A DNA stretch of 64,000 nt from Sphingomonas sanxanigenens DSM 19645 = NX02 (GCF_000512205.2 NZ_CP006644.1:2908520-2972519), one strand, 5' to 3'. Shown: positions 10,701-19,755, counted from the stretch's first letter. Translations and numbers: made by a program. Notes: generated by a model not told the origin, from the letters alone.

Positions 10701-13700
10701 TCACGACGCAGAACGACCTGACCTTGCAGAACGTGACCTTGGCGGGCGATTTCGACGTCGTCGTGCCGGGCGCGATCGGTGCGGGCACGATCACCAGCGG
10801 TGGCGACATCCGCATCACCGCGACACAGATCGACCTCGCGGGCGCGTTCGCGCGCTATTCGGTGAACCTGTCGGCGCAGAGCACCGTTGCCGTCGGCGCG
10901 GGCAGCGCGGGCGATGATTTCCTGATCGATACCGGCGGCGACGTGACGCTCGGCGCCATCACCACCACTGGCGCCGAAACCGGCTATGGCGGCGAAGGCG
11001 GCGTCGGCAGCAACATCGACATCTCCACGCTCGGCACATTGCGCGCGCGCAGCCTCGACGCGTTCGACCGGCTGACGATCGACGCCGCGACGTTGACCGG
11101 CAACCCGCCGGTCGAAGGGCGCGGCGAAGGCGGAGCGGTGCTCGCTGCGGGCGACGATATCGCGGTCACGATGACGGGGAGCGCGCTGATCGCCAGCGCG
11201 GATGCCGGGCTCTCGATCGCGATCGCCAGCGACGACCTCGAATTCGGTACACTCGATGCAGGCACCAGCATCAACTTCACCGCGACCGGCGACATCGCCG
11301 GCGACGCCGCGACTGCAGGCACCGGCATCACCATCGGCACGCCCGAGGGTGTGACGATCGACAGCCTCGTAGCCGGCGGCGCGGTGGACCTGGCCGCAGG
11401 CATTTTCGACCTCGGATCGCTAACTGCGAACAGCCTGCTCATCATAAGCGTTGGCGGCGGCTCGATCGACCTCGCGCGGACCATAGGCGATTTCACGATC
11501 CAGACCGACGCCAATGTGACGCTGGGCGACATCGCCAGCAGCGCGGGCGCGATCGACGTGACCGCGGGCAATATCAGCGGCGGCTCACTCGTCGCAGCGA
11601 CCAACCTCTCGCTCGACGGCGATGCGATCGCGTTCGGTACGATCCGTTCGGGCGGCGCGACCGACATCATCGTCCAGCGGCTGCTGGACCTCGGCAGTGC
11701 GCAATCCGGCACCGCCTTCACCGCACACTCGCTCGACGGCGCGATCGACATCGACACGCTGACCGCCGGCGGCTTCGCGCGGGTGACCACGGACATCGGT
11801 GCGATCCGGGTCGGCCAGATCAACACGCCGGTCGGCGGCCTCTTCGACGCGACGGCGGACCTCACGGTCGGCGGCCTCAATTCGGGCGGACTGCTGACGC
11901 TCGACGGCTTCAACGTGACGGTGCTGAGCGACATCACCGACGCCAACATCCTCTCGATCACGACGCAGAACAATCTGACGTTGCAGAACGTGACGCTGAG
12001 CGGCGACTTCGGCGTCACCGTGCCCGGTGCGCTGACCGCGGGCACGATCACCAGCGGCGGCGACATCATCGTCGATGCCGGCGCGATCGACCTCGCCGGC
12101 GCGTTCGCGCGCTACAGCGTCGACCTGACCGCCACCGGCGGCATCTCGGTCGGCACGGGCAGCGCCGGCGACGACTTCCTCGTCGACGCGGGCGGCGACG
12201 TCTTCCTCGGTGACATCCTCACCACCGGCGCCGAGAGCGGCTATGGCGGTGAAGGCGGCTTCGGCAGCAACATCATCGTCACCGCCGGCGGCGATATCGT
12301 CGCGGGCAGCCTCGACGCGTTCGACGCGATCGGCATCGTCGGTGACGGCGATCTCGTCGGCGTGCCCGTGCCCGAGGGGCGCGGCGAAGGCGGATCGGTG
12401 CTGGTCGCCGGCGGCGACATCGATGTCATGACCGGCGGCAACCAGCTGATCGCCAGCGCGACGGCCGGCGGCAGCATCGGGATCGGCGCCGACGCGCTCG
12501 AATTCGGCACCCTCACCGCGGCCGACGGCGTCACCATCGGCGCGGCTGGCGACGTGGCCGGCGATGCGATCGACGTCAGCGGCGGCTCGATCGGCATCGA
12601 TGCCGACGGCAGCGTCACGGTGGATGAGCTTGCGGCATCGGGCAGCATCGGCGTCAGCGCCGGCGCGGTCGGCACCGGCATCACCATCGGCACGCTGCAG
12701 GCGGGCAACACCGCCAGCCTGACCAGCCTTGCCGGCATCCGCCTCGATGACGGGCGCTCGACGGGCAATTTCAGCATCCGGGCCGAAGGCGATGTCGTGC
12801 TCGGCGCGGTCGTCACCAGCGGCAGCGAGTTCGGCTATGGCGCCACCATCGCCATCGCCACCGGCGGCAGCCTGACCGCGGCATCGCTCGATTCCGCCGG
12901 CCAGGTCGCGGTCGACGGCGACGGCGGCATCATGATCGACAGCCTCGCCGCGGCGGGCTTCGCGCGCGTCACCGGCGGCGCCGGCGTCACCGTCGACAGC
13001 ATCGATACGCCGGTCGGCGGCAGCTTCTCGGCGGTCGGCGACCTGACGGTCGGCGGCCTCAATTCGGGCGGACTGCTGACGCTCGACGGCTTCAACGTCA
13101 CCGTCCTCAGCGACATCACCGATGCCGACGCGCTGTCGATCACGACGCAGAACGATCTGACCCTGCAGGATGTGACGCTGGCGGGCGACTTCGCGGTCAC
13201 CGTGCCCGGCGCGCTGACCGCAGGCACGGTCACCAGCGGCGGCGACATCCTCGTCGATGCCGGCGCGATCGACCTCGCCGGCGCCTTCGCGCGCTACAGC
13301 GTCGATCTCACCGCGATCACGACCGTCTCGGTCGGCTCCGGCCGGGCGGGCGATGATTTCCTCGTCGATGCGGGCGGTGCGGTCAGCCTCGGCAGCATCG
13401 TCACGACCGGCGCCGAGAGCGGCTATGGCGGCGAAGGCGGCCCCGACGGCAGCAACATCATCGTCACCGCGGGCGACTTCGTCGCCGCCGGGCGGCTGCA
13501 GGCGTTCGACGATATCGACATCGAGGCCGATGGCGGCCTGACCGGCATCCCCTCCCCCACCGGGCGCGGCGAAGGCGGCGCGGTGCTGGTGTCGGGCGGC
13601 GATATCGAGGTGACCACCGGTGACGATGCGCTGATCGCCAGCGCCACAGCCGGCGACGAGATCGACTTCGACATCGGCGGCGGCCTCGAATTCGGCACGC

Positions 13701-16700
13701 TGGTCGCCGGCCGCAGCATCGAATCCACCTCCGGCGGCGCGACCGCGGGCGATTCCGCGCGCTCGGGCACCAGTTCGGTGTTCAACGCAGGTGCTGCCGG
13801 CCTGACGCTCGACAGCCTGACCGCGGGCACTAGCGCCGCGCTCAACAGCAGCGGCACGGTGACCCTGGGCACCGCCACCGTCGGCGGCGACTTCGGCGTC
13901 GGCGCGGGCGATGCCGTGCTGGGCTCGATCACCACGACGGGGACGGCAGGCAACCTGGCCGGCAATATCGTGCTGATCGCCACCGGCGACCTCGGCATCG
14001 ACAGCGCGGATGCGTTCGGCAGCATCGGCATCCAGACCGGCGGCACGCTGACGGCGGACACGCTGGACGCCGGCGGCAGCATCGCGCTGATCCCGGCGGG
14101 CGACGCAACGCTGGGCTCGGCACGTGCGGGCACCGCCTTCGTCGCGCAGGGCGCCGGCGCGCTCGCCTTCGGCAGCATCGAGGCGGGCACGTCGATCGAA
14201 ATGGTGGTGGGCGGCCTGACCGGCGACAGCATCACCGCCGGCACCACGCTGGCGATCACCGCCGACGACGTCATCGCCATCGCGACGCTCATCGCGGGCG
14301 GCCAGGCGACCGTCACCGGCGGGTCCGATGTAAGCATCGGCTCGATCGAGACGGCGTCGGGCGGCAGCTTCACCGCGGCGGGCGACCTCGTCGTCGGCGC
14401 GCTCTCCTCGGGCGGGCTGCTCAGCCTCGACGGCTTCAACGTCACCGTCCTCAGCGACATCACCGATGCGCAGGACCTGGCGATCACCACCGACAACGAC
14501 CTGACGTTGCAGAACGTGACGCTGAGCGGCGACTTCGGCGTCACCGTGCCCGGTGCGCTGACCGCCGGCACGATCACCAGCGGCGGCGACATCATCGTCG
14601 ACGCCGGCGCGATCGACCTCGCCGGCGCGTTCGCCCGCTACAGTGTCGATCTCACCGCGATCACGACCGTCTCGGTCGGCTCCGGCCGGGCGGGCGATGA
14701 TTTCCTCGTCGATGCGGGCGGCGACGTCTTCCTCGGTGACATCGTCACCACCGGCGCCGAAAGCGGCTATGGCGGCGAGGGCGGCTTCGGCAGCAACATC
14801 ATCGTCAGCGCGGGTGGCGATATCGTCGCGGGCAGCCTCGACGCGTTCGACGCGATCGGCATCGTCGGCGACGGCGATCTCGTCGGCGTGCCCGTGCCCG
14901 AGGGGCGCGGCGAAGGCGGATCGGTGCTGGTCGCCGGCGGCGACATCGATGTCATGACCGGCGGCAACCAGTTGATCGCCAGCGCGACGGCCGGCGGCAG
15001 CATCGGGATCGGCGCCGACGCGCTCGAATTCGGCACCTTCACCGCGGCCGACGGCGTCACCATCGGTGCGGCTGGCGACGTGGCCGGCGATGCGATCGAC
15101 GTCAGCGGCGGCTCGATCGGCATCGATGCCGCCGGCAGCGTCACGGTGGATGAGCTTGCGGCATCGGGCAGCATCGGCGTCAGCGCCGGCGCGGTCGGCA
15201 CCGGCATCACCATCGGCACGCTGCAGGCGGGCAACACCGCCAGCCTGACCAGCCTTGCCGGCATCCGCCTCGATGACGGGCGCTCGACGGGCAGTTTCAG
15301 CATCCGGGCCGAAGGCGATGTCGTGCTCGGCGCGGTCGTCACCAGCGGCAGCGAGTTCGGCTATGGCGCAACGATCGCCATCGCCACCGGCGGCAGCCTG
15401 ACCGCGGCATCGCTCGATTCCGCCGGCCAGGTCGCGGTCGACGGCGATGGCGGCATCATGATCGACAGCCTCGCCGCGGCGGGCTTCGCGCGCGTCACCG
15501 GCGGCGCCGGCGTCACCGTCGACAGCATCGATACGCCGGTCGGCGGCAGCTTCTCGGCGGTCGGCGACCTGACGGTCGGCGGCCTCAATTCGGGCGGACT
15601 GCTGACGCTCGACGGCTTCAACGTCACCGTCCTCAGCGACATCACCGATGCCGACGCGCTGTCGATCACGACGCAGAACGATCTGACCCTGCAGGATGTG
15701 ACGCTGGCGGGCGACTTCGCGGTCACCGTGCCCGGCGCGCTGACCGCAGGCACGGTCACCAGCGGCGGCGACATCCTCGTCGATGCCGGCGCGATCGACC
15801 TCGCCGGCGCCTTCGCGCGCTACAGCGTCGATCTCACCGCGATCACGACCGTCTCGGTCGGCTCCGGCCGGGCGGGCGATGATTTCCTCGTCGATGCGGG
15901 CGGTGCGGTCAGCCTCGGCAGCATCGTCACGACCGGCGCCGAGAGCGGCTATGGCGGCGAAGGCGGCCCCGACGGCAGCAACATCATCGTCACCGCGGGC
16001 GACTTCGTCGCCGCCGGGCGGCTGCAGGCGTTCGACGATATCGACATCGAGGCCGATGGCGGCCTGACCGGCATCCCCTCCCCCACCGGGCGCGGCGAAG
16101 GCGGCGCGGTGCTGGTGTCGGGCGGCGATATCGAGGTGACCACCGGTGACGATGCGCTGATCGCCAGCGCCACAGCCGGCGACGAGATCGACTTCGACAT
16201 CGGCGGCGGCCTCGAATTCGGCACGCTGGTCGCCGGCCGCAGCATCGAATCCACCTCCGGCGGCGCGACCGCGGGCGATTCCGCGCGCTCGGGCACCAGT
16301 TCGGTGTTCAACGCAGGTGCTGCCGGCCTGACGCTCGACAGCCTGACCGCGGGCACTAGCGCCGCGCTCAACAGCAGCGGCACGGTGACCCTGGGCACCG
16401 CCACCGTCGGCGGCGACTTCGGCGTCGGCGCGGGCGATGCCGTGCTGGGCTCGATCACCACGACGGGGACGGCAGGCAACCTGGCCGGCAATATCGTGCT
16501 GATCGCCACCGGCGACCTCGGCATCGACAGCGCGGATGCGTTCGGCAGCATCGGCATCCAGACCGGCGGCACGCTGACCGCGGACACGCTGGACGCCAGC
16601 GGCAGCATCGCGCTGATCCCGGCGGGCGACGCGACGCTGGGTTCGGCACGTGCGGGCACCGCCTTCGTCGCGCAGGGCACCGGCGCGCTCGCGTTCGGCA

Positions 16701-19700
16701 GCATCGAGGCGGGCACCTCCATCGAAATGGTAGTAGGCGGCCTCACCGGCGACAGCATCACCGCCGGCACCACGCTGGCGATCACCGCCGACGACGTCAT
16801 CGCCATCGCGACGCTCACCGCGGGCGGCCAGGCGACCGTCACCGGCGGGTCCGATGTAAGCATCGGCTCGATCGAGACGGCGTCGGGCGGCAGCTTCACC
16901 GCGGCGGGTGACCTCATCGTCGGCGCGCTCTCCTCGGGCGGGCTGCTCAGCCTCGACGGCTTCAACGTCACCGTGCTGAGCGACATCACCGATGCGCAGA
17001 ACCTGGCGATCACCACCGACAACGACCTGACGTTGCAGAACGTGACGCTGAGCGGCGACTTCGGCGTCACCGTGCCCGGTGCGCTGACCGCCGGCACGAT
17101 CACCAGCGGCGGCGACATCATCGTCGACGCCGGCGCGATCGACCTCGCCGGCGCCTTCGCGCGCTACAGCGTCGACCTGACTGCGATCACGGCCGTCTCG
17201 GTCGGCTCCGGCCGTGCCGGTGACGATTTCCTCGTCGATGCCGGCGGCGACGTCTTCCTCGGTGACATCGTCACCACGGGCGCCGAAAGCGGCTATGGCG
17301 GCGAGGGCGGCAACGACGGCAGCAACATCGTCGTCACCGCCGGCGGCGACGTGTTCGCCGGCAGCCTCGCCGCGTTCGACGCGATCGGCATCGACGCGGG
17401 CGGCGACCTGACCGGCTTCGACGGCAGCGGCGCACCCGGTGGCGGCAATGGCGGCGGCACCGACCAGCCGATCGGCGAAGACGCGCTCGGCGAAGGCGGT
17501 GCGGTACTCATGGCGGGCGGCGGCATCGGCGTCACCACCGGCGGATCGGCGACGATCCTCAGCGCCGAGGCGGGCTTCGACATCGACATCCTCACCGGCA
17601 GCTTCGTCGATTTCGGCACGCTCGATGCGGGCAGCGACGTGCGGATATCGGCGCAGGGCGTCGATGGCGGCAGCGTGACCGCGGGCGACGATGTCGACAT
17701 CCTCTCGGGCCTCGCGGTCGCGATCGGCACGGTCTCGGCGGGTGACGAGGCACGCGCCAGCGCCGGCACGCAGGGGCTGCTGATCGGCACGATCACCGCG
17801 GGCAGCGCCGTCACCATCGCCAGCCTCGGCACCGCCTCGATCACCGACGGCACCGCCGGCGACGGCGACTTCATCGTCGACGCAGACGGCGATGTGACGC
17901 TCGGCACCATCCTCGCGCTCGGCGAGAGCGGCTATGGCGGCGAAGGCGGCGCGGGCAACATCCTCGTCGGTTCGGGCGGTCTGGTGACGGTGGGCAGCGC
18001 CACCGCATTCGGCGCGATCGACATCGACGCGGAGGGCGACATCAGCGGCACCAGCTTCGTCGCGGGCGACACGCTCACCGTCAACGGCCGCGGCCGCTTC
18101 ACCGCGCAGTCGGTGCGCGTGACCGGCGAAACCGGCAGCGGCAACGCCGCGATCGACGCGCTGGCGGGCATCGACATCCGCACGCTTGCCGCGGCCGGCG
18201 ATGCGGCGTTCACCGCCACCGGCGGCGACATCGCGGTGACCGACGACATCGCCGTCAACGGCATCGTCACCGCGCTTGGCCGCACCGTGCTGCTCAACGC
18301 CCTCGGCGGACTGCGCGTCGGCTCGGCCACCGCGACCGCGGGCGGGATCGACATCGCTGCCGGCCTCGGCCTCGCCGTCGATGCCGGCAGCGCCACCGGC
18401 GGGATCGCGCTCGCCAGCAGCGGCGGCAGCGTGACCGTGGGGACGCTGACGACGATCGCCGGCGACGGCGCGGGCGATATCGCCATTGCGGCGGCCGACG
18501 ATGTGCTGCTCGATGGCGCCGTCACCGCGCGCGGCGCGCTCGCGGTCGATGCGGGTGACCTCATCCGCGTGTCGGCGCTGGCGGATGGCACCAGCGTCAC
18601 GCTGGGATCGAACGATATCGAGATCGGTGCGCAGGGCCGGGTCGGCACCATCGGCAAGACCACCCTCGTCGACATCACCAACACCGGCGGGCGCCGCACC
18701 TTCATCGGCGGCGGCGGCGGCAATGCCGGCTTCGACCTCTCGGCGGCGGAGATCGCCCGGATATTCTCCGACGACATCTTCATCCATGCGCCGCCGGTCG
18801 CCACGCAGGGCGGCCAGTCGGTCGGCTCGTCGCGCGCGCCGGACGTCATCGTCGGGTCCTTCACCCTCACCTCGCGCGCGGGCACGCAGGGCGGCAACCT
18901 CGGCAGCGGCGGCACCTTCGGCATCGACACCACCGGCAAGCTGCGCGTCGTCGGCGACGCGCTGTTCACTGGCCTCGGCGCCGACAACCGCGTCGACCTG
19001 GTCGCCGACGATGCGCTGGAGGTGGACAGCCGGACGGGTTCGATCCAGCTCAACGGCGGCGGCGGCCTTGCCGGCACCCTCATCCTCACCTCCGCCGATA
19101 TCTTCGTCGGCACGCTGGAGGCGCTGGCGGATATCGCCGCCGCCCCCGACATGGCGGCGATCGACGAGCGGCTCGGCCTCAACGACGGCGTCATCGACGA
19201 GGGCGGCGCGATCCAGGCGGGCGGGCTCGAGGTGAATGCGGGCAACGGCGTCTTCGTCCAGAACAGCGGCGTCGAGAGCCGCAACCTCGGCGACCGCCGC
19301 GGCTTCACCGTGGGCACCGGCGGGCTCACCATCCGCACCGGCGGCGGCGCCACGCGGATCGTGATCAACGGCCGCGAGGTGGATCCGGCGACCAACGGCT
19401 TCTTCACCGGGGTGGACCTGATCCCGCGGGTGCGCATCCTGGGCGCCGACGGCGACCTGCCGGGCGCGTTCGATCAGGGATCGACGATCAACGGCTGCGT
19501 GATCGCCAACACCGCAAGCTGCCAGATCGTCGTGACCTTCCCGGTGCAGGACGTGATCCAGGATATCACCGATCCGTCGCAGGTGACCGTCCAGCCGCTG
19601 CAATCGCCGCTGATCCAACTGCGCGGCTTCGAACGGTTCGGCTTCCAGCCGCTGATCGACGAGCCGGTGACGGGCGCGGGCAACGACGATCTGTGGACCG

Positions 19701-19753
19701 GGCAGTGCGGCAACGATCCGCGCCTGCCCGACTGTGCGCTGCCCAAACCGTGA
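4715..19753 (+). CDS. Giant TpsA exoprotein, filamentous-haemagglutinin-like adhesin (5012 residues)
   Basis: The start at 4715 has an AAGGAAGG ribosome-binding site. Residues 1-46 form a long signal peptide ending ARAQ. Residues about 50-190 resemble a TPS secretion domain: SNFVVLNRI and FYSPGGIIAG stand where NPNL and NPNGI motifs usually sit. The rest is predicted beta-helix. Residues about 300-1550 are very Gly-rich repeats (GGTGTGGT, GGAGG). Residues about 1600-4650 repeat a module that includes LDGFNVTVLSDITDA and AGAIDLAGAFARYS; I count six copies. Two copies form part of an 842-residue unit that is duplicated almost perfectly in tandem. Cysteine is absent from almost the whole mature chain, but two pairs lie near the C-terminus (residues 4928/4936 and 4998/5007). 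It is probably a surface adhesin or biofilm factor. No toxin domain is seen at the C-terminus. Confidence 0.92.
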   Translation: MESKAMLPSIPASQVAAAGSRSRLLTGCAIAVALAAVAQAPRARAQASPDKSFQGTGSVAFGNASINQTGTQDTITLNSSQAAIDWRLDNEGGTGPINFLPEGRTGLFTSGEVSNFVVLNRIVPTDQTRGIRLDGTVRSQVRSAAGAPVTGGSVWFYSPGGIIAGASSLFDVGSLLLTTNAIDISGGLFGPGGEIRFRGAEGSQSTVQIDAGARIRALATNSYVALVAPRIVQNGNVQVDGSAGYVAAEAADVTINNGLFDIRFVTGTTAENAITHGGTTTGPASTGVGDNHRIYMAAVAKNDAVSMLLGGTIGYEPASSVAVENGVVVLSAGYATVGGDGVDTASATGGDGNIEIGNSAFLSRLTANASGSILVNPGGPAGAGRVRFDADATLTAVNSVVAATENANESISAFGDLTLRATGTGTGAQRAAISALGNETGYGGIFVNGRLTVDASGIGASAGQLPGPGGAGVGGTASVDVAGTRLSADSLYVQANGIGGNGTDVGGNGRGGSASVSLADGDIAVNREVNISAAGRGGTGLTAGGIGVGGSTALALSGDSLFNANLRGTVEGSALLLDSSGIGGGDFRVPPATGGAASGGDATISVDGGLLLVPGSVQVDAGATGGFGSAVSGAATAGAIDVTLDGGDATLDQLTLSANAEAPGNFGSETGTAGAATGGDVALSVSNGTLTSSFGVSIGATANTYSSTGLGTATGGTIDLSVGPGGGLFAGTALSLSADAYASSFSGIGRNATGGDIAITLGGGQLGAAELIASAVAFAGSGVDAGGVGTGGSVTIEAGAASSLTVGTRTQIDVGGTGGSGLNRDPGGLPTARPGAGNGGTVRIATEGSTIALGETARIDASGHAGNAQAEGVAGPGAFGGLVDIDLDGGGLSFGSLDIVADGGSPYSGEGGFSNGNGGVGNGGTVTINTVGASLTGTSLSVSAQGYGGPAFDDYVGGTGTGGTISVTTNGAVDIGTIGLTADGIGGAGENGATGGIGRGGSVTFDILAGSFDSSVVGLSAAGYGGAGGDAFEADAGDGGDGFGGTTRFTIATGALADIGELRVLAIGIGGVGGDVGYFDSGYGDDYGFADQNGGGGNGSGGIVTINIAGGTDATDLISIGSLTASTAARGGAGGTFVDFGSSSSASPGGFSPFALGGPGSGGDATGGSTSVTIAYDGIDLGATLVDASAIAGAGATGIEGGAGGSAIGGTALFDAVHAELALANLQVLATATAGAGADSLGFGGAGGDGGNATGGTATIRAQTVDTRLTLGIVTLSTDAVAGAAGDGSVAAIGGNGGVGGIAIGGTSAVSVEDAALLFDNSPFGDPLPRYTITARATGGAGGIGADGTDFGDTGGFGGIGGAATGGTARIGVAGGSVTGPGLTLNANAMAGLGGLGGTGATFPGEPGGQPPIVGVTKLQALSGTGTGGTAALSVGDNASFGSMTFGATTLTATGTGAGGAQPGASIGGLISIRDTSSTPAGSLLLASLDAQAGPFGGGGFQLYSADGPVRVTGDATIDVGGQIRIEGAGAGGLSVGGTLDLFTNADIAVLQTGPLSSGDPFVTIRAGTIIAESFTGFVAGPGSRIVSTGSTRIDAHSGGLVFDTIIAGGALTALAGTIDGTTAESGGNAFFSALGDVALRSVTTTGETGYGNITVNAGGSASAGTLDAFGRLTIEALGNLVGLPDPGAPDPVGAVLIAGTDIAVTTGVDAQILSANAGDEIDLDIGGRLSFGTLDAAGSIETASVDGTVGDSVTAGTSAFLQSGLAGLRLGSVTTGTSAALNSTGAVSLGAGSAGGDFGAQGASVTAGVITTTGASDALGNIVLIAAEGDVQVDQANAFGSVALQATANVGAGTLDAGAHVLLLFGGDATIDSATATGIFLAQGSGALNFTTIDAGLQASFDLGGALEGGTILSGGVTEIDASDVFLTALSSDGLATVNSGGLLQIDSITTPLGGSFTASGDLIVGALSSGGLLSLDGLNVTVLSDITDAEELAITTQNDLTLQNVTLAGDFDVVVPGAIGAGTITSGGDIRITATQIDLAGAFARYSVNLSAQSTVAVGAGSAGDDFLIDTGGDVTLGAITTTGAETGYGGEGGVGSNIDISTLGTLRARSLDAFDRLTIDAATLTGNPPVEGRGEGGAVLAAGDDIAVTMTGSALIASADAGLSIAIASDDLEFGTLDAGTSINFTATGDIAGDAATAGTGITIGTPEGVTIDSLVAGGAVDLAAGIFDLGSLTANSLLIISVGGGSIDLARTIGDFTIQTDANVTLGDIASSAGAIDVTAGNISGGSLVAATNLSLDGDAIAFGTIRSGGATDIIVQRLLDLGSAQSGTAFTAHSLDGAIDIDTLTAGGFARVTTDIGAIRVGQINTPVGGLFDATADLTVGGLNSGGLLTLDGFNVTVLSDITDANILSITTQNNLTLQNVTLSGDFGVTVPGALTAGTITSGGDIIVDAGAIDLAGAFARYSVDLTATGGISVGTGSAGDDFLVDAGGDVFLGDILTTGAESGYGGEGGFGSNIIVTAGGDIVAGSLDAFDAIGIVGDGDLVGVPVPEGRGEGGSVLVAGGDIDVMTGGNQLIASATAGGSIGIGADALEFGTLTAADGVTIGAAGDVAGDAIDVSGGSIGIDADGSVTVDELAASGSIGVSAGAVGTGITIGTLQAGNTASLTSLAGIRLDDGRSTGNFSIRAEGDVVLGAVVTSGSEFGYGATIAIATGGSLTAASLDSAGQVAVDGDGGIMIDSLAAAGFARVTGGAGVTVDSIDTPVGGSFSAVGDLTVGGLNSGGLLTLDGFNVTVLSDITDADALSITTQNDLTLQDVTLAGDFAVTVPGALTAGTVTSGGDILVDAGAIDLAGAFARYSVDLTAITTVSVGSGRAGDDFLVDAGGAVSLGSIVTTGAESGYGGEGGPDGSNIIVTAGDFVAAGRLQAFDDIDIEADGGLTGIPSPTGRGEGGAVLVSGGDIEVTTGDDALIASATAGDEIDFDIGGGLEFGTLVAGRSIESTSGGATAGDSARSGTSSVFNAGAAGLTLDSLTAGTSAALNSSGTVTLGTATVGGDFGVGAGDAVLGSITTTGTAGNLAGNIVLIATGDLGIDSADAFGSIGIQTGGTLTADTLDAGGSIALIPAGDATLGSARAGTAFVAQGAGALAFGSIEAGTSIEMVVGGLTGDSITAGTTLAITADDVIAIATLIAGGQATVTGGSDVSIGSIETASGGSFTAAGDLVVGALSSGGLLSLDGFNVTVLSDITDAQDLAITTDNDLTLQNVTLSGDFGVTVPGALTAGTITSGGDIIVDAGAIDLAGAFARYSVDLTAITTVSVGSGRAGDDFLVDAGGDVFLGDIVTTGAESGYGGEGGFGSNIIVSAGGDIVAGSLDAFDAIGIVGDGDLVGVPVPEGRGEGGSVLVAGGDIDVMTGGNQLIASATAGGSIGIGADALEFGTFTAADGVTIGAAGDVAGDAIDVSGGSIGIDAAGSVTVDELAASGSIGVSAGAVGTGITIGTLQAGNTASLTSLAGIRLDDGRSTGSFSIRAEGDVVLGAVVTSGSEFGYGATIAIATGGSLTAASLDSAGQVAVDGDGGIMIDSLAAAGFARVTGGAGVTVDSIDTPVGGSFSAVGDLTVGGLNSGGLLTLDGFNVTVLSDITDADALSITTQNDLTLQDVTLAGDFAVTVPGALTAGTVTSGGDILVDAGAIDLAGAFARYSVDLTAITTVSVGSGRAGDDFLVDAGGAVSLGSIVTTGAESGYGGEGGPDGSNIIVTAGDFVAAGRLQAFDDIDIEADGGLTGIPSPTGRGEGGAVLVSGGDIEVTTGDDALIASATAGDEIDFDIGGGLEFGTLVAGRSIESTSGGATAGDSARSGTSSVFNAGAAGLTLDSLTAGTSAALNSSGTVTLGTATVGGDFGVGAGDAVLGSITTTGTAGNLAGNIVLIATGDLGIDSADAFGSIGIQTGGTLTADTLDASGSIALIPAGDATLGSARAGTAFVAQGTGALAFGSIEAGTSIEMVVGGLTGDSITAGTTLAITADDVIAIATLTAGGQATVTGGSDVSIGSIETASGGSFTAAGDLIVGALSSGGLLSLDGFNVTVLSDITDAQNLAITTDNDLTLQNVTLSGDFGVTVPGALTAGTITSGGDIIVDAGAIDLAGAFARYSVDLTAITAVSVGSGRAGDDFLVDAGGDVFLGDIVTTGAESGYGGEGGNDGSNIVVTAGGDVFAGSLAAFDAIGIDAGGDLTGFDGSGAPGGGNGGGTDQPIGEDALGEGGAVLMAGGGIGVTTGGSATILSAEAGFDIDILTGSFVDFGTLDAGSDVRISAQGVDGGSVTAGDDVDILSGLAVAIGTVSAGDEARASAGTQGLLIGTITAGSAVTIASLGTASITDGTAGDGDFIVDADGDVTLGTILALGESGYGGEGGAGNILVGSGGLVTVGSATAFGAIDIDAEGDISGTSFVAGDTLTVNGRGRFTAQSVRVTGETGSGNAAIDALAGIDIRTLAAAGDAAFTATGGDIAVTDDIAVNGIVTALGRTVLLNALGGLRVGSATATAGGIDIAAGLGLAVDAGSATGGIALASSGGSVTVGTLTTIAGDGAGDIAIAAADDVLLDGAVTARGALAVDAGDLIRVSALADGTSVTLGSNDIEIGAQGRVGTIGKTTLVDITNTGGRRTFIGGGGGNAGFDLSAAEIARIFSDDIFIHAPPVATQGGQSVGSSRAPDVIVGSFTLTSRAGTQGGNLGSGGTFGIDTTGKLRVVGDALFTGLGADNRVDLVADDALEVDSRTGSIQLNGGGGLAGTLILTSADIFVGTLEALADIAAAPDMAAIDERLGLNDGVIDEGGAIQAGGLEVNAGNGVFVQNSGVESRNLGDRRGFTVGTGGLTIRTGGGATRIVINGREVDPATNGFFTGVDLIPRVRILGADGDLPGAFDQGSTINGCVIANTASCQIVVTFPVQDVIQDITDPSQVTVQPLQSPLIQLRGFERFGFQPLIDEPVTGAGNDDLWTGQCGNDPRLPDCALPKP
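11981..14506 (+). repeat. 2526-bp tandem unit, copy A (inside tpsA)
   Basis: This is the first of two adjacent direct repeats of exactly 2526 bases (842 codons, so the frame is kept). TTGCAGAACGTGACGCTGAG starts the unit at 11981, 14507 and 17033. Copy A differs from copy B at only about a dozen residues, for example DATGGIS/DAITTVS-type changes near its start. Confidence 0.93.
14507..17032 (+). repeat. 2526-bp tandem unit, copy B (inside tpsA)
   Basis: This is the second copy of the unit. From about 15367 to 17032 it matches copy A almost base for base; residue changes visible to me include DAGG/DASG, QGAG/QGTG, TLIAGG/TLTAGG and AQDLA/AQNLA. Such identity in a fast-diverging repeat protein points to recent duplication or gene conversion. 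Confidence 0.93.
17033..17310 (+). repeat. Partial third copy of the 2526-bp unit (inside tpsA)
   Basis: The first roughly 278 bases of the unit recur here and then diverge after a GYGGEGG-coding stretch at about 17310. This is the footprint expected if the duplication arose by unequal crossing-over between pre-existing LQNVTLSGDFGVTV-type modules. Confidence 0.8.
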
Positions 19754-19755
19754 CA

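Noticed and set aside
11585-19618. Very long open frame on the minus strand opposite tpsA
   Set aside because: It arises from GC-rich codon bias of tpsA; it is Arg/Ala/Asp-rich, has no domain or start signal, and repeats only because tpsA does.
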